A stretch of 64,000 bases of DNA, taken from the NCBI RefSeq assembly GCF_014205765.1, contig NZ_JACIIZ010000005.1, positions 136,837 to 200,836 of the forward strand, written 5' to 3'. Every line of letters starts with the position of its first letter. Position 1 is the first letter of the stretch. Of this stretch, positions 55,103 to 64,000 are shown piece by piece. A model generated the notes under the pieces. That model was not told the origin of the DNA. It saw only the letters and a program-made list of their open reading frames with translations, and ran no database searches. Origin of the DNA: Nitrospirillum iridis (GTDB taxonomy: Bacteria; Pseudomonadota; Alphaproteobacteria; Azospirillales; Azospirillaceae). The position numbers were made by a program, and so were the translations under genes.

Positions 55103-55797
55103 CCTTTGACCGTCCCGATGCCGGCCAAGATGAGGTCGACGCCGGCCAGGAACTGTTCCCGATCGTCGTGCGCGCCCAGTTGCGGCGCCACCTGGCGCAG
55201 AAAGGGATACTGGGCCGGATCCAGCCGCGCCCATCCCCCGGCGATATCCGCCAGGGCGGCAGACCGGTCCGTCCCCGGCGCCTGCAGGCGGGCGTTCGCC
55301 GCGTTCTGCGTGGCGGCGCCGAAGATATAGGTCACCAGCGCCGACCAGGCGTTGAACCACGCCGCTTCCGGCACGCCCAGCGCCCACAGCCGACCGCCGA
55401 TGGCCTCGAAAACGCGCAGCATCGCCGGCTGCCACGGCGCACGGGAAAACTGGGCGCCCACCCAGGGGTGGGCGTCGATGGCGTCGAATATCCCCAGCGC
55501 GATGACCCGGATCGCCTCGCGCGGCTCCACCCCATCGCCGCCACCATCGGACATGCTCCCCCCGGACATGGCCCCCCCAGACATGGCCTGGGTGACGACA
55601 TCGTCCGTGGCCGCCGCCAGCAGGGCGTCCTTGTCGGCGATGTGCCAGTAGATCGCGCCGCTGCCGGTCGCCAGGCGCCGTGCCAACGCCCGGAAGGTCA
55701 GCGCGCCTTCGCCCTCCCCATCGAGGATGTCGATGGCGGCCTGGACGATCCTTTCCTTGGAGAGCGCGTCGTTGCGCCGTTCGGTCCTGATGGTCAT
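55084..55797 (-). CDS. TetR-family repressor
   Basis: 237 residues. Helix-turn-helix ALTFRALARRLATGSGAIYWHIADKDALLAAATDD (landmark) after KERIVQAAIDILDGEGE. The linker carries MSGGAMSGGSMSDGG, a small repeat. The C-terminal ligand domain is of TetR_C type. It is divergent from a TetX-like monooxygenase gene with two palindromic operators between, so it probably represses that gene and itself. Confidence 0.88.
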   Translation of the reverse strand: MTIRTERRNDALSKERIVQAAIDILDGEGEGALTFRALARRLATGSGAIYWHIADKDALLAAATDDVVTQAMSGGAMSGGSMSDGGGDGVEPREAIRVIALGIFDAIDAHPWVGAQFSRAPWQPAMLRVFEAIGGRLWALGVPEAAWFNAWSALVTYIFGAATQNAANARLQAPGTDRSAALADIAGGWARLDPAQYPFLRQVAPQLGAHDDREQFLAGVDLILAGIGTVKGKSPPA

Positions 55798-55816
55798 GCG
55801 ACCATCTTGACAGGAC

Positions 55817-55831
55817 TGGAACGTTGTTCCA
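55817..55831. promoter_or_regulatory. TetR operator 1
   Basis: Perfect palindrome TGGAAC-GTT-GTTCCA. Centre 26 bp from operator 2. Confidence 0.8.
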
Positions 55832-55842
55832 ATTAATAATCA

Positions 55843-55857
55843 TGGAACGCCGTTCCA
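55843..55857. promoter_or_regulatory. TetR operator 2
   Basis: Perfect palindrome TGGAAC-GCC-GTTCCA with the same half-sites as operator 1. Both lie between the divergent starts. Confidence 0.8.
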
Positions 55858-55877
55858 GTCTCTTGAAAGAGCCCCTG

Positions 55878-57014
55878 ATGACAACACCCGTCACCATCGT
55901 CGGCGCCGGCCTGGGCGGCTTGGTCCTCGCCCGCGTCCTGCACCTCCACGGCATCCCAGCCACAATCTATGAGGCCGAGGCGGCGGCGAGCGCCCGCACC
56001 CAGGGCGGGATGCTGGACATCCACGAACAGGACGGACAACTGGCGTTGAAGGCCGCCGGCCTGCACGACCAGTTCCGCGCCCTGATCCACCCAGGCGGGC
56101 AAGCGTCACGGGCGCTGGACCCGCGAGGCAGGGTGCTGCTGGACCATCCCGATGACGGCGCCGGCGGACGGCCCGAGGTGCTGCGCGGCGCGCTGCGGCG
56201 CCTCCTGCTGGACAGCCTGCCGGCGGGAACGGTGCGGTGGGGCCGGAAGCTTGCCAGCGTCGCGACCCTGGGCGGCGGGCGGCACACGCTCACCTTCACC
56301 GACGGGTCGTCCATGACCGCCAGCCTGCTGGTCGGGGCCGACGGCGCCTGGTCCAAGGTACGGCCACTGCTGTCAGACGCCCGCCCCGTGTACGTCGGCA
56401 CGACCTTCATCGAGAGCTATCTGGGCGACGCCGACTCACGGCACCCGGCGACGGCCGAGGCGGTGGGCGGCGGGGGGCTGTTCGCGCTGATGCCGGGCCG
56501 GGGCATCTTCGCCCATCGCGAGCCGGGCGGCATCCTGCACGCCTACATCGCCCTGAAGCGGCCAGCCGACTGGATCGCCGCCATCGACTTCGCCGACGCC
56601 GCCACCGCGCGGACCCGTGTCGCCGCCGAGTTCGAGGACTGGACGCCGGCGCTGACCGCCTTGATCACCGACAGCGACGGCCCGCTGGTGCCGCGCATGC
56701 TCCACGCCCTGCCAAACGACCACCGCTGGGATCGCGTGCCCGGCGCGACGTTGCTGGGCGACGCCGCCCATCTGGCCCCGCCGGCGGGCGAGGGAGCCAA
56801 CCTGGCGATGCTGGACGGCGCCGAGCTAGGGGCCGCCATCGCAACACACCCCGGCGACATCGAGGCGGCGCTGGCCGCCTATGAATCCCGGATGTTCCCG
56901 CGCAGCGCGGTGGCGGCCGTGGGCGCGCACCGCATCTTGAATCTCTGTCTCGGTGACGACGCGCCGGCCGGGCTGCTCGACTTCTTCGCGGGCGCGTTCT
57001 CACGCCGGGGCTGA
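55878..57014 (+). CDS. TetX-like FAD-dependent monooxygenase
   Basis: 378 residues from ATG 55878. FAD-binding VTIVGAGLGGLVLARVL with EAEAAASARTQGGMLDIHEQDGQLALKAAGL (landmark), then LLVGADGAWSKVRPLL (DG motif) and LLGDAAHLAPPAGEGANLAM (GD motif). The ARTQGGMLDIHEQDGQLAL block is typical of TetX relatives, which hydroxylate tetracyclines and other planar aromatics. Whether it acts on a drug is unknown. Its end overlaps the convergent gene by 15 nt. Confidence 0.87.
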   Translation: MTTPVTIVGAGLGGLVLARVLHLHGIPATIYEAEAAASARTQGGMLDIHEQDGQLALKAAGLHDQFRALIHPGGQASRALDPRGRVLLDHPDDGAGGRPEVLRGALRRLLLDSLPAGTVRWGRKLASVATLGGGRHTLTFTDGSSMTASLLVGADGAWSKVRPLLSDARPVYVGTTFIESYLGDADSRHPATAEAVGGGGLFALMPGRGIFAHREPGGILHAYIALKRPADWIAAIDFADAATARTRVAAEFEDWTPALTALITDSDGPLVPRMLHALPNDHRWDRVPGATLLGDAAHLAPPAGEGANLAMLDGAELGAAIATHPGDIEAALAAYESRMFPRSAVAAVGAHRILNLCLGDDAPAGLLDFFAGAFSRRG

Positions 57015-58166
57015 CAGCTCATCCTCGATCTGGCGGCACAGCGCCGCGATGACGTCGTAATCCACCGCCGGTGACCGGCCGGGCGCCGGTTCGCCCACCC
57101 GGGTCAGCGCCACATAGCCGCCCTGGCGGATGCCGTTCGCGGTCTCATCCAGCACGGTGGTGCTGAACTGGGTGGTGGGCTCGATCTGGCTGCGCTGGCG
57201 CCAATGGTTCCAGCTGTCGATGAAGACCAGCCGCTCACCTTCCGGGAAATGCTGCGCCACGTGGGTCAGGGCGCCGGCCAGGAAGCGGCGATAGAGCACG
57301 GACGAGGTGCTGGCCAGCAGGGTGGCCCCGCCCCGGGGATGGTCGGGCCAGTCGGCATAGTCCAGCACAACCCGGGGGAAGACCTTCCCCCGGGTGGGCC
57401 GGTCCACCATGCGGCTGTTCACGAACTGGGCGTAGTTCATGATGGTGTCGTCGAACATGCCGCCGTCGGCCTGCCCCGCCTCCGCCTGCAGGAAGGTGTA
57501 GCCGTTCAGCAGCTCCGCCGGCTTGCACGAGCGCCACTGCGCCGGGCTGGGGTCCAGCAAGGCGTCGAAGCCGGCGTCCAGCAGGCCGCCGCGCGCCTCC
57601 GCCGCCGTGGCGACGAGGTAGATGCCGCCCAGGCCCGCCGCCTGCGCCGCCCGCCGCAGCAGGGCGACCGTCCGCGCCGGATCGGGCAGCTTGTAGGGCT
57701 CGTTCACCACCAGCACCTGGCGCCCATCGGCCACCAGGGGGCTGAAGCCAGAGATGGCCGCCATCAAGGCCGCCGCATCGTCGGCCGCGGCATCCTCATC
57801 CAGCAGCGGGGCGGGCGCCGGCGTCCAGCGGAAGGCCAAGCCGAAATCATCGTCGCACCAGGGATCCAGACAATCGGCGCCGGTCAGGTAGCCGTCGGCG
57901 AAGCGGTGGCAGTCCAGGACGAAACCGCCGATGCCCGCCGACCGCGCCACCGCCACCACCCGCCCCGCCGCCGCCGCGTCCGCCAGGTCATAGCGGCCCA
58001 GCGCCTTGCCCGGTTGCAACAACGGGCTGTGGTGGCGACGGGCGGGATAGGCCGCCAGGGCGGTCTGCCAGGGATCGCCCCCGCCCAGGGCCTGCCACAG
58101 CGGGCCGGAAAATTGGAAGCGGGCGTCGAAGAAGGCGAGCACGCGCAGGTTCAGGGGCGGGATCAT
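57000..58166 (-). CDS. WbsX/GH99-like glycan protein
   Basis: 388 residues from ATG 58166, overlapping the stop of the upstream gene (ATGA). N-terminal FYDAR-like barrel start (RVLAFFDARFQFSG), LVVNEPYKLPDPARTV, FDDTIMNYAQFVNSRM, and LVFIDSWNHWRQRSQIEPTTQFS, the position of the WbsX NEW-x-EG motif but diverged (DSWNHW). WbsX proteins are linked to O-antigen or cell-wall glycan synthesis. Last gene of the operon with the two GT9-like paralogues. Confidence 0.7.
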   Translation of the reverse strand: MIPPLNLRVLAFFDARFQFSGPLWQALGGGDPWQTALAAYPARRHHSPLLQPGKALGRYDLADAAAAGRVVAVARSAGIGGFVLDCHRFADGYLTGADCLDPWCDDDFGLAFRWTPAPAPLLDEDAAADDAAALMAAISGFSPLVADGRQVLVVNEPYKLPDPARTVALLRRAAQAAGLGGIYLVATAAEARGGLLDAGFDALLDPSPAQWRSCKPAELLNGYTFLQAEAGQADGGMFDDTIMNYAQFVNSRMVDRPTRGKVFPRVVLDYADWPDHPRGGATLLASTSSVLYRRFLAGALTHVAQHFPEGERLVFIDSWNHWRQRSQIEPTTQFSTTVLDETANGIRQGGYVALTRVGEPAPGRSPAVDYDVIAALCRQIEDELSAPA

Positions 58167-59647
58167 GCCGCGTCTCCTCGCAGGGGGATGGCGGCGGGGC
58201 CGTAGGCCTCCGCCGCCACATCCAGGATGGCCGCCACCAGATCGGCCGGCGACGGGTGATTGTGGCAGTCTGGGCCACTGTCGAGCGGACAGCCCTTGTA
58301 GCCGCCGCAGGGGTTGCACGGCCGGGGGGGCGGCGGCAGGCGATAGCCTGGACGCCGGGGCGCATCGGAATTGCCGGGAAAGGTGGGGCCGAACACCGCG
58401 ACAGTGGGATGGCCCAGGATCTGGCTGGCGAAATGCAGTGGGAAGCTGTCGACGCTGACGATGACGTGATGGTCGCGGATCAGCGCGGCCAACGCGGCCG
58501 TGGTGCCTGCGGTGGCCGGGGTCGCGCCATCGGCCACGGTGTCGAGCGCATCCAGCACGGTGACCTGGACGCCCAGGCGCACCAGCGCGCGGACCAATAT
58601 CCGCCGGTCGTTCACCGGGTAGGTCTTCAACGGCCAGCCGCCGGACATTTGCATCAGCACACGCAAGGGGCGCTGTGGCAGGCCGCAGCGGCTATGCACC
58701 GCTGGGGCGCGGCGATACAGCGTGTCATCCAGCGTGGCCACCGGATCGCCCAGGCTGAACCGCGCGTGATCCACTAGGTTGAAGGGCGTACGCGAGTAGG
58801 ATTTGGAGAATCGGCAATAGACCATGAAGGTGCCGGCCAGAACATCGGCGTCGATGTGCGCCAGACTGTCCAGGAAATAGCGGCCATCCGACATGTCGCC
58901 CGTCCGGCTGACGGGCGGAATGTCCAGCACGATGGGCTCCAGCCGGTTGCCGCAATCCTGGAAAATGTCGAGATAGTCGCGGCAGACCACCTGGCGCTGG
59001 AAGGCCAGCACGCCCGGAGGCACCAGGCGGGACGCCAGGCTGAAGAACAGCACGTCGCCGGCATGGTTGGGATGGTGGGCGGCGAAGGGCAGCCGGCGCC
59101 AGTCGTCCCGGGTGCGGATCAGCCGCACGGCGTTGGCGCACTGCGCGTGCCAAGCGGCCAGGTTGTCACCCAGGATATAACCCTGGGCCGTGATCTTGGG
59201 CAGCGGATGGAGGGAGGCCAGTGGCGTCCGGCGGCGGGGCACGATCTGGCCGGTCAGCTGGGACAGCAGTTGCGCATCCGTCGCCGCCCGGTTGGCCGAC
59301 AACAGGCAGAGGAAGCGACCCAGCCCCTGGTCGAACAGGCTGCGCGGCAGGACGTAGGCGACGGGAAACGTTTCCGCGTCGGTCAGCACAGCGGGACAGC
59401 GCAAGGCCTCCCCGCTGCGCAGCAGGGTGGCCAGCCGGCCGCCCCGTGATGCCACCAGGGGGTTGCTGACCACCACGGCGTCGGCATCCGGCACCTCGGC
59501 CAGGGTGCGGCGCGCCACCTCCCACACCATGCGTCCCGGGGGCGAGGTGGCGCTGTCCAACAGGTCCCGGGGGGTGAGGGCCCCCATGGAATAGCGGAAA
59601 TCGAACGATGTCAGCCGCCCGCCCGTGATCGCCACCCCGCCCAACAT
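58163..59647 (-). CDS. GT9-like glycosyltransferase, paralogue 2
   Basis: 494 residues. N-terminal half is unlike known GT domains (FDFRYSMGALTPRDLLDSATSPPGRMVWEVARRTLAE, landmark). The C-terminal half is GT9/heptosyltransferase-like: VLMQMSGGWPLKTYPVNDRR, HHVIVSVDSFPLHFASQILGHPTVAVFGPT and a Cys cluster (PCNPCGGYKGCPLDSGPDC), which may bind metal. It is highly similar along its length to the gene upstream and overlaps it by 1 nt (TAATG). Confidence 0.75.
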   Translation of the reverse strand: MLGGVAITGGRLTSFDFRYSMGALTPRDLLDSATSPPGRMVWEVARRTLAEVPDADAVVVSNPLVASRGGRLATLLRSGEALRCPAVLTDAETFPVAYVLPRSLFDQGLGRFLCLLSANRAATDAQLLSQLTGQIVPRRRTPLASLHPLPKITAQGYILGDNLAAWHAQCANAVRLIRTRDDWRRLPFAAHHPNHAGDVLFFSLASRLVPPGVLAFQRQVVCRDYLDIFQDCGNRLEPIVLDIPPVSRTGDMSDGRYFLDSLAHIDADVLAGTFMVYCRFSKSYSRTPFNLVDHARFSLGDPVATLDDTLYRRAPAVHSRCGLPQRPLRVLMQMSGGWPLKTYPVNDRRILVRALVRLGVQVTVLDALDTVADGATPATAGTTAALAALIRDHHVIVSVDSFPLHFASQILGHPTVAVFGPTFPGNSDAPRRPGYRLPPPPRPCNPCGGYKGCPLDSGPDCHNHPSPADLVAAILDVAAEAYGPAAIPLRGDAA

Positions 59648-61164
59648 TATGCGGCGTCACCCTGGGTCACGGCGGCACCCAGGCCGTGCGCCTGGTGCGC
59701 GCGGCCATAGGCCTCATGCGCCAATTCCAGGACGGCGGCGACCAGCTGCGCTGGGCGCGGCTGGTTGGTGCATTCCCGGATCATCAGCAGCGGGCAATAG
59801 TCCAGACAACCGCAGGGGCCGCAAGGCAAGGCGGGAGCCGGCAGGCGATAGGCTGGGCGCCGGGGCGCGTCGGAATTGCCGGGCGCCGTGCAGCCGAAGA
59901 CGGCCACGGTGGGATGGCCCAGGACCTGGCTGGCGAAGTGCAGGGGGAAGCTGTCGACGCTGACAAAGACATGATGGTCGGCCAGCAGGGATCTGAGCGC
60001 GCTCGTGCTGCCGGCGGTCACCACCGTGGCGCCATCGGCCGCCGCTTCGGGCTGGTCGATGACCGAGACCTCGCACCCCAGATCGCACAGCGCCCGGATC
60101 AGCACCCGGCGATCCTTGGCCGGATAGGTCTTGAGATCCCAGCCGCCGGTCAGCTGCATCAGGACCCGCAAGGGGGTCGGCGGCGGACTGGCGCGGTGCT
60201 GGGGCTGGCCCAGCGCCGGCGCGCGGTTGTACAGGGTGTCGGCGAAGGTGGCCACCGGATCGCCCAGGCTGAACCGCGCATGGTCGATCAGGTTGAAGGG
60301 CGACTTGGCGTAGGCCTTGGAATAGCGGGAAAAAACGATGAACGTCTCCTCCGCCACACCGGGGGGCAGGTGGGCCAGGCTCTCGACGAAATAGCGGCCG
60401 TCGCCCACATCGGTGTTGCGGGGCGCCGGCGGAATGTCCAGCACGATGGGTTCCAGCCGGTTGCCGCAATCCTGGAAGATGTCCAGGTAGCTGTGGCATA
60501 CCACCTGGCGCTGGAAGGCCAGCTGCCCGTCCGGCACCAGCCGCGACGCCAGGCTGAAGAACAGCACGTCGCCGGCATGGTTGGGATGGTGGGCGGCGAA
60601 GGGCAGCTGGCGCCAATCGTCCCGCGTCCGCATCAAGGTGACGGCATTGACGCACTGGACCAGCCAGGCCTCCAAGTTGTCGCCCAGGACATAACCTTGG
60701 GGCGTGCTTTCCGGCAGGGTTCCGACGGCGCGCAAGGTGCTGGTCCGCCGCGGCACGAAGCCGCCGCCCGTCAGCCGGGACAGGAGCTGCGCATCGGCCG
60801 CCGACCGGCTGACCGACAGCAGGCAGAGGAAGCGGCCCAGCCCCTCCTCGAACAGCTGGCGCGGCAGGATGTAGGCGATGGGGAAGGTCGCCTCGTCCGT
60901 CACCACCGCCGGGCAGGTCAGCGCCCCCCCCTTCAGCACCAGGCTGGCCAGGCGGCTGCCGCGGATGGGAAGGATGGGATTGCTGACCACCACCGCGTCC
61001 GCCGAGGGACAAGCGGCCAGGGTGCGCCGCGCCACTTCCCAGACATAGCGGCCGGGTGGCGAGGTGGCGCTGTCCAGGATGTCGTTGGCCGTCAACAAGC
61101 CCGTGGAGAAACGGAAATCGAAAGACTCCACCCCGTCCGCCGTGATCGCCAAGCTGCTCAGCAT
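59647..61164 (-). CDS. GT9-like glycosyltransferase, paralogue 1
   Basis: 505 residues from ATG 61164, chosen because MLSSLAITADGVESFDFRFS aligns with the paralogue start MLGGVAITGGRLTSFDFRYS. Same two-part layout, with VLMQLTGGWDLKTYPAKDRRVLIR, HHVFVSVDSFPLHFASQVLGHPTVAVFGCT and a Cys cluster PCGPCGCLDYCPLLMIREC. First gene of the operon. Probably adds a sugar to a surface polymer (inference). Confidence 0.75.
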   Translation of the reverse strand: MLSSLAITADGVESFDFRFSTGLLTANDILDSATSPPGRYVWEVARRTLAACPSADAVVVSNPILPIRGSRLASLVLKGGALTCPAVVTDEATFPIAYILPRQLFEEGLGRFLCLLSVSRSAADAQLLSRLTGGGFVPRRTSTLRAVGTLPESTPQGYVLGDNLEAWLVQCVNAVTLMRTRDDWRQLPFAAHHPNHAGDVLFFSLASRLVPDGQLAFQRQVVCHSYLDIFQDCGNRLEPIVLDIPPAPRNTDVGDGRYFVESLAHLPPGVAEETFIVFSRYSKAYAKSPFNLIDHARFSLGDPVATFADTLYNRAPALGQPQHRASPPPTPLRVLMQLTGGWDLKTYPAKDRRVLIRALCDLGCEVSVIDQPEAAADGATVVTAGSTSALRSLLADHHVFVSVDSFPLHFASQVLGHPTVAVFGCTAPGNSDAPRRPAYRLPAPALPCGPCGCLDYCPLLMIRECTNQPRPAQLVAAVLELAHEAYGRAHQAHGLGAAVTQGDAA

Positions 61165-61366
61165 CGCCGCCCCCACCACACCGAGCGCGGCACCCACCCC
61201 CGGCGCGCCATCGGCAAAAATAGATTCAATTGTCGCTACACGGACAAGATGGCCAAAGCAGGCGCGCTATTTCCGCAACCGCCAACGGACGCCGTGCCGT
61301 TGGTCCCGTCGGCGCTTTGTCGCCACACTGCAACGATCGGGGGAATATCGGGGGCGGGGCGGCCAG

Positions 61367-63286
61367 ATGACGGCGGTCAGCAAGGAACGGTTGATGGTGT
61401 CGCCGGATTTGGCGGCATTGTTCGCACAGGCGCAGCGCCATGACCGCGCCGGACGCCTGGCGGAGGCGGAAAAGCTGTGCCGCGTCATCCTCCGCCGCCT
61501 GCCCAATGAAACCTCGGTGCTGTACCTGCTGGGTGTCGTTCTGTGCCGCAGCGGCCGGCTGGAGGATGGCGCCCAGGCGTTGGCCAGCGCGGTGACGTCC
61601 CAGCCGGACAACGTCGCCGCCCTGCGCGCCCTGGGCGACGCCTTTCACGAATTGGGCCGCCTGACGGACAGCGCCACCACCTACCAGCGCATCCTGTTCC
61701 TGCAGCCGGGCGATGCCGACGCCCATCTGCGCCTGGGCCTGTCGCGGCAGGCCATGGGCGACCTTTCCGGCGCCGTCGCCGCCTTCCGCATGGCCGCCGC
61801 CTTGGCACCCGCCGACCCCGAGATCCGCGTCACCCTGGGCATGGCGCTGGAAGCCATCGGCGACAAGGCGGCGGCGCTGACGGCCTATGCCGACGCCATC
61901 CGCCGGGACGCGGACAACGCCATGGCTTTTCTGGGCCTGGGCAACGTCCTGGCCGACCAAGGCCGCCCGGCGGACGCCATGGCCGCCTATGCCCGCGCCC
62001 TGAATCTGGCGCCCGACTGGCCGGACGCCCTGACCAACCTGGGCCTGCTGCTGCAGGCCGATGGCCGGGTGGAGCAGGCGCTGGCCCTGCACCAGCGGGC
62101 CGCCGATCTGGCGCCCGACGCCGCCAACATCCATGTCAACCTGGGGACGGCGCAACAGCTGGCGGGCCAAGGGGCGGCGGCGGTGGACAGCTACCGCCGC
62201 GCGGTAGGCCTGGCGCCAGACGAGGCGACCTATCTGTCCAACCTGGGCCAGGCCCTGGCGGAACAGGGCCAGGTGGCGGAAGCGCTGGCCATCCACGCCC
62301 AGGCGGCGGATCTGGCCCCGGAAAACGGCGTGGTGCGCTTCAACCAGGCGCTGGCCTGGTTGCTGGCCGGCGACGACGCCCAAGGCTGGCCCGCCTACGC
62401 CTGGCGCTGGCGCGGTGGTGTCAGCGACCTGGTGGATCGGGGTTTCCCCGTGCCGGAATGGCGGGGGGAGCCTTTGGCCGGCCGCACCCTGCTGGTGCAC
62501 GCGGAACAAGGATTGGGTGACACCCTGCAATTCGTCCGCTTCCTGGCACGCCTGCCGAAGGACGGGCATCTGGTGCTGGAGGTGCAGCCGCCGCTGCTCG
62601 CCCTGCTGCGCGCCGGGCTGACGCCGCCGGATGTCACGGTGGTGGCCCGGGGGCAGTCCCTGCCCGCCTTTGACCTGCATCTGCCGCTGATGAGCCTGCC
62701 GGCAGCACTGGGCATCCAGGACGCCGCGGACTTGGCGGCACCCGTGCCCTATCTGACGGCCGGCGCCGCACGGCCGGCCACTTGGCGCGGTCCCCTGGGC
62801 CAGGACGGCATCTCCGTGGGATTGGCCTGGTCGGGCAATCCACGGCACCGGGCGGACCGGCTGCGCAGCATCCCGCTGGCCGCCCTGGCGGCGCCCTTGG
62901 CCGGCGTGGCGGGGGTGACGCTGTGCGCGGTTCAGAAGGACCGCCGGCCTGGGGATGCGGAGGTGCTGTCAGCGCTGGGGGTGATGGACGCCCCTCTGGA
63001 GGATTTCAGCGAAACCGCCACCTTGCTGGCCGGGCTGGACCTGGTGATCACGGTGGATACGGCGGTGGCGCACCTGGCCGGCGCGCTGGGCCGACCGGTG
63101 TGGCTGCTGCTGCCCTTCGCCCCCGACTGGCGCTGGCGCCTGCACCGCGGCGACACGCCGTGGTATCCAAGCATGCGGCTGTTCCGGCAGGAAACGCAGG
63201 GGGACTGGATGTCGGTGATCGCCGAGGTGTCGGCGGCGCTGGCGGCCGAGACACCGGATGTGGGCAGAACCATATCGGCGGCCTGA
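61367..63286 (+). CDS. TPR-glycosyltransferase (GT9/FlbA-like) protein
   Basis: 639 residues from ATG 61367. About nine TPR repeats (30-340) with the NxxALAxxG/ALxxxPxxAxAxxNLG pattern precede a GT-B C-terminal domain: LLVHAEQGLGDTLQFVRFLARLP, GLAWSGNPRHRADRLRSIPL, DLVITVDTAVAHLAGALGRPVWLLLPFAPDWRW (landmarks). Similar in design to the gene at 32409 but with more repeats. Divergent from the GT9-like operon. Probably a protein or surface glycosyltransferase. Confidence 0.83.
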   Translation: MTAVSKERLMVSPDLAALFAQAQRHDRAGRLAEAEKLCRVILRRLPNETSVLYLLGVVLCRSGRLEDGAQALASAVTSQPDNVAALRALGDAFHELGRLTDSATTYQRILFLQPGDADAHLRLGLSRQAMGDLSGAVAAFRMAAALAPADPEIRVTLGMALEAIGDKAAALTAYADAIRRDADNAMAFLGLGNVLADQGRPADAMAAYARALNLAPDWPDALTNLGLLLQADGRVEQALALHQRAADLAPDAANIHVNLGTAQQLAGQGAAAVDSYRRAVGLAPDEATYLSNLGQALAEQGQVAEALAIHAQAADLAPENGVVRFNQALAWLLAGDDAQGWPAYAWRWRGGVSDLVDRGFPVPEWRGEPLAGRTLLVHAEQGLGDTLQFVRFLARLPKDGHLVLEVQPPLLALLRAGLTPPDVTVVARGQSLPAFDLHLPLMSLPAALGIQDAADLAAPVPYLTAGAARPATWRGPLGQDGISVGLAWSGNPRHRADRLRSIPLAALAAPLAGVAGVTLCAVQKDRRPGDAEVLSALGVMDAPLEDFSETATLLAGLDLVITVDTAVAHLAGALGRPVWLLLPFAPDWRWRLHRGDTPWYPSMRLFRQETQGDWMSVIAEVSAALAAETPDVGRTISAA

Positions 63287-63340
63287 GATTTCAACCCAGG
63301 CCGCAAGTCCCGAGCGGAAGCGCCGGAAGCGACGGCGGGA

Positions 63341-63853
63341 TCAATGCCCGCTCGGCATGTTGTGGGCCTTCTCCGTCAGGTAATCCATCAGCGCCAGCAG
63401 GACGCCGGAGGCCACGAAGACCACGTGGATGACGGTGGACCACATCAGGTCTCGGTCGCTGTAGTCGCTGACGCTCATGAAGGCGCGCAGCAGCTGGATG
63501 CCGGAGATGGCGACGATGGAGGCGATGAGGCGCAGCTTCAGGCCTCCGAAATCCACCTCCCCCATCCATTCCAGGCGATCGGCGTGATTGGCCACGCTGA
63601 TCTTGGAGACGAAGTTCTCATAGCCGGCGAAGATGACCATCAGCACCAGATTGGCGATCAGCGACAGGTCGATCAGCGACAGCAGGCCCAGGATGATCTC
63701 ATGGGACGTGGCGTTCGCCAGGTTGGAGATCAGCTCGTACAGCTCATGGACGAATCCGGCCAGCGGCAGCAGCAGGGCCACCACCAGCCCGAGATAGAGG
63801 GGGGCGAGCAGCCAACGGCTGGCGAAAAGCACGCTTTCAATCCACCGGTCCAT
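63341..63853 (-). CDS. yqhA: UPF0114 membrane protein (YqhA family)
   Basis: 170 residues from ATG 63853. Four predicted helices; ASRWLLAPLYLGLVVAL, EIILGLLSLIDLSLIANLVLMVIFAGYENFVSK and VDFGGLKLRLIASIVAISGIQLLRAFM (landmarks) are UPF0114 hallmarks. Inner membrane, function unknown. The last 150 nt of the window beyond it hold no supported gene. Confidence 0.93.
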   Translation of the reverse strand: MDRWIESVLFASRWLLAPLYLGLVVALLLPLAGFVHELYELISNLANATSHEIILGLLSLIDLSLIANLVLMVIFAGYENFVSKISVANHADRLEWMGEVDFGGLKLRLIASIVAISGIQLLRAFMSVSDYSDRDLMWSTVIHVVFVASGVLLALMDYLTEKAHNMPSGH

Positions 63854-64000
63854 GAGCGTCCTTCCAGGGGCGGTTGGCCAAGGCGACAGGCAAAGGCTTG
63901 ATGGGGCGACCTTAACCGATTCCGGCGGCGGATTTCGACCGCATTGTCGCCCTGGCCCCTCGGCCCCTGGGGGAGCGCTACATGCCGCCCGGACCACCGC

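Overview
The window is GC-rich chromosomal DNA from an alphaproteobacterium, most likely Rhodospirillales/Azospirillaceae (Azospirillum or Nitrospirillum-like). This is inferred from EipB, the single-chain SecDF, AspRS type, and a flagellar cluster that includes FliD and FliS. No rRNA, tRNA or CRISPR array was seen. The genus is a guess from gene content and style, not from a database match.

Layout. 1-4.5 kb: partial DUF1656 gene, a small Cys-repeat lipoprotein, a succinyl-CoA:acetate-type CoA-transferase, EipB and a GGDEF cyclase. 4.6-8.1 kb: DUF1579 protein and a large double-domain M16 protease. 8.2-10.5 kb: an accessory patch with an IS5-type transposase remnant, an AT-rich membrane-anchored propeller protein, a truncated HlyC-type toxin acyltransferase and an orphan ParD antitoxin. 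10.5-12.9 kb: a tight three-gene operon of cytochrome b561, a Cyc2-like fused cytochrome-porin and a periplasmic cytochrome c. 13.2-18.4 kb: VapBC, aspS, an OafA-type acyltransferase and rnd. 18.5-20.6 kb: two tandem paralogous Ser/Thr-rich EF-hand proteins. 21-31 kb: SecDF, an RLAN/ATP-grasp (RimK-like) gene with a 65-residue partner and a divergent GNAT, an alpha/beta hydrolase, an MsbA-like exporter, a FAH-family hydrolase and a patatin. 31.3-34 kb: cold-shock protein, MarR regulator with an FNR/FixK-type box, and a TPR-glycosyltransferase protein.

34.5-43.3 kb is a late flagellar (hook-filament) cluster: flgD, flgE, two small unknown genes, flgK, flgL, flagellin, fliD, fliS. The flgD-led operon and the flagellin gene share a conserved two-part upstream motif with sigma-28-like spacing. 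An ECF sigma factor with a probable partner gene follows, behind a leader carrying three tandem short hairpins.

45-50.2 kb: an exported amidohydrolase, a DUF442-type phosphatase/sulfurtransferase, and small or LprI-like secreted proteins. 50.3-55.1 kb: a decayed duplicate of a thiamine pyrophosphate riboswitch, three lipoprotein genes, then the intact riboswitch and thiC. 55.1-57 kb: a TetR/TetX-like monooxygenase pair with two operators. 57-63.3 kb: a surface-glycan style cluster (WbsX-like, two tandem GT9-like paralogues, a TPR-GT9 protein), then YqhA.

The best candidate for an undescribed system is the b561/cytochrome-porin/cytochrome c operon. Next are the twin EF-hand proteins, the shared flagellar promoter architecture and the orphaned riboswitch. 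Start codons were re-chosen by ribosome binding site, signal peptide and paralogue alignment where the longest open frame looked too long.
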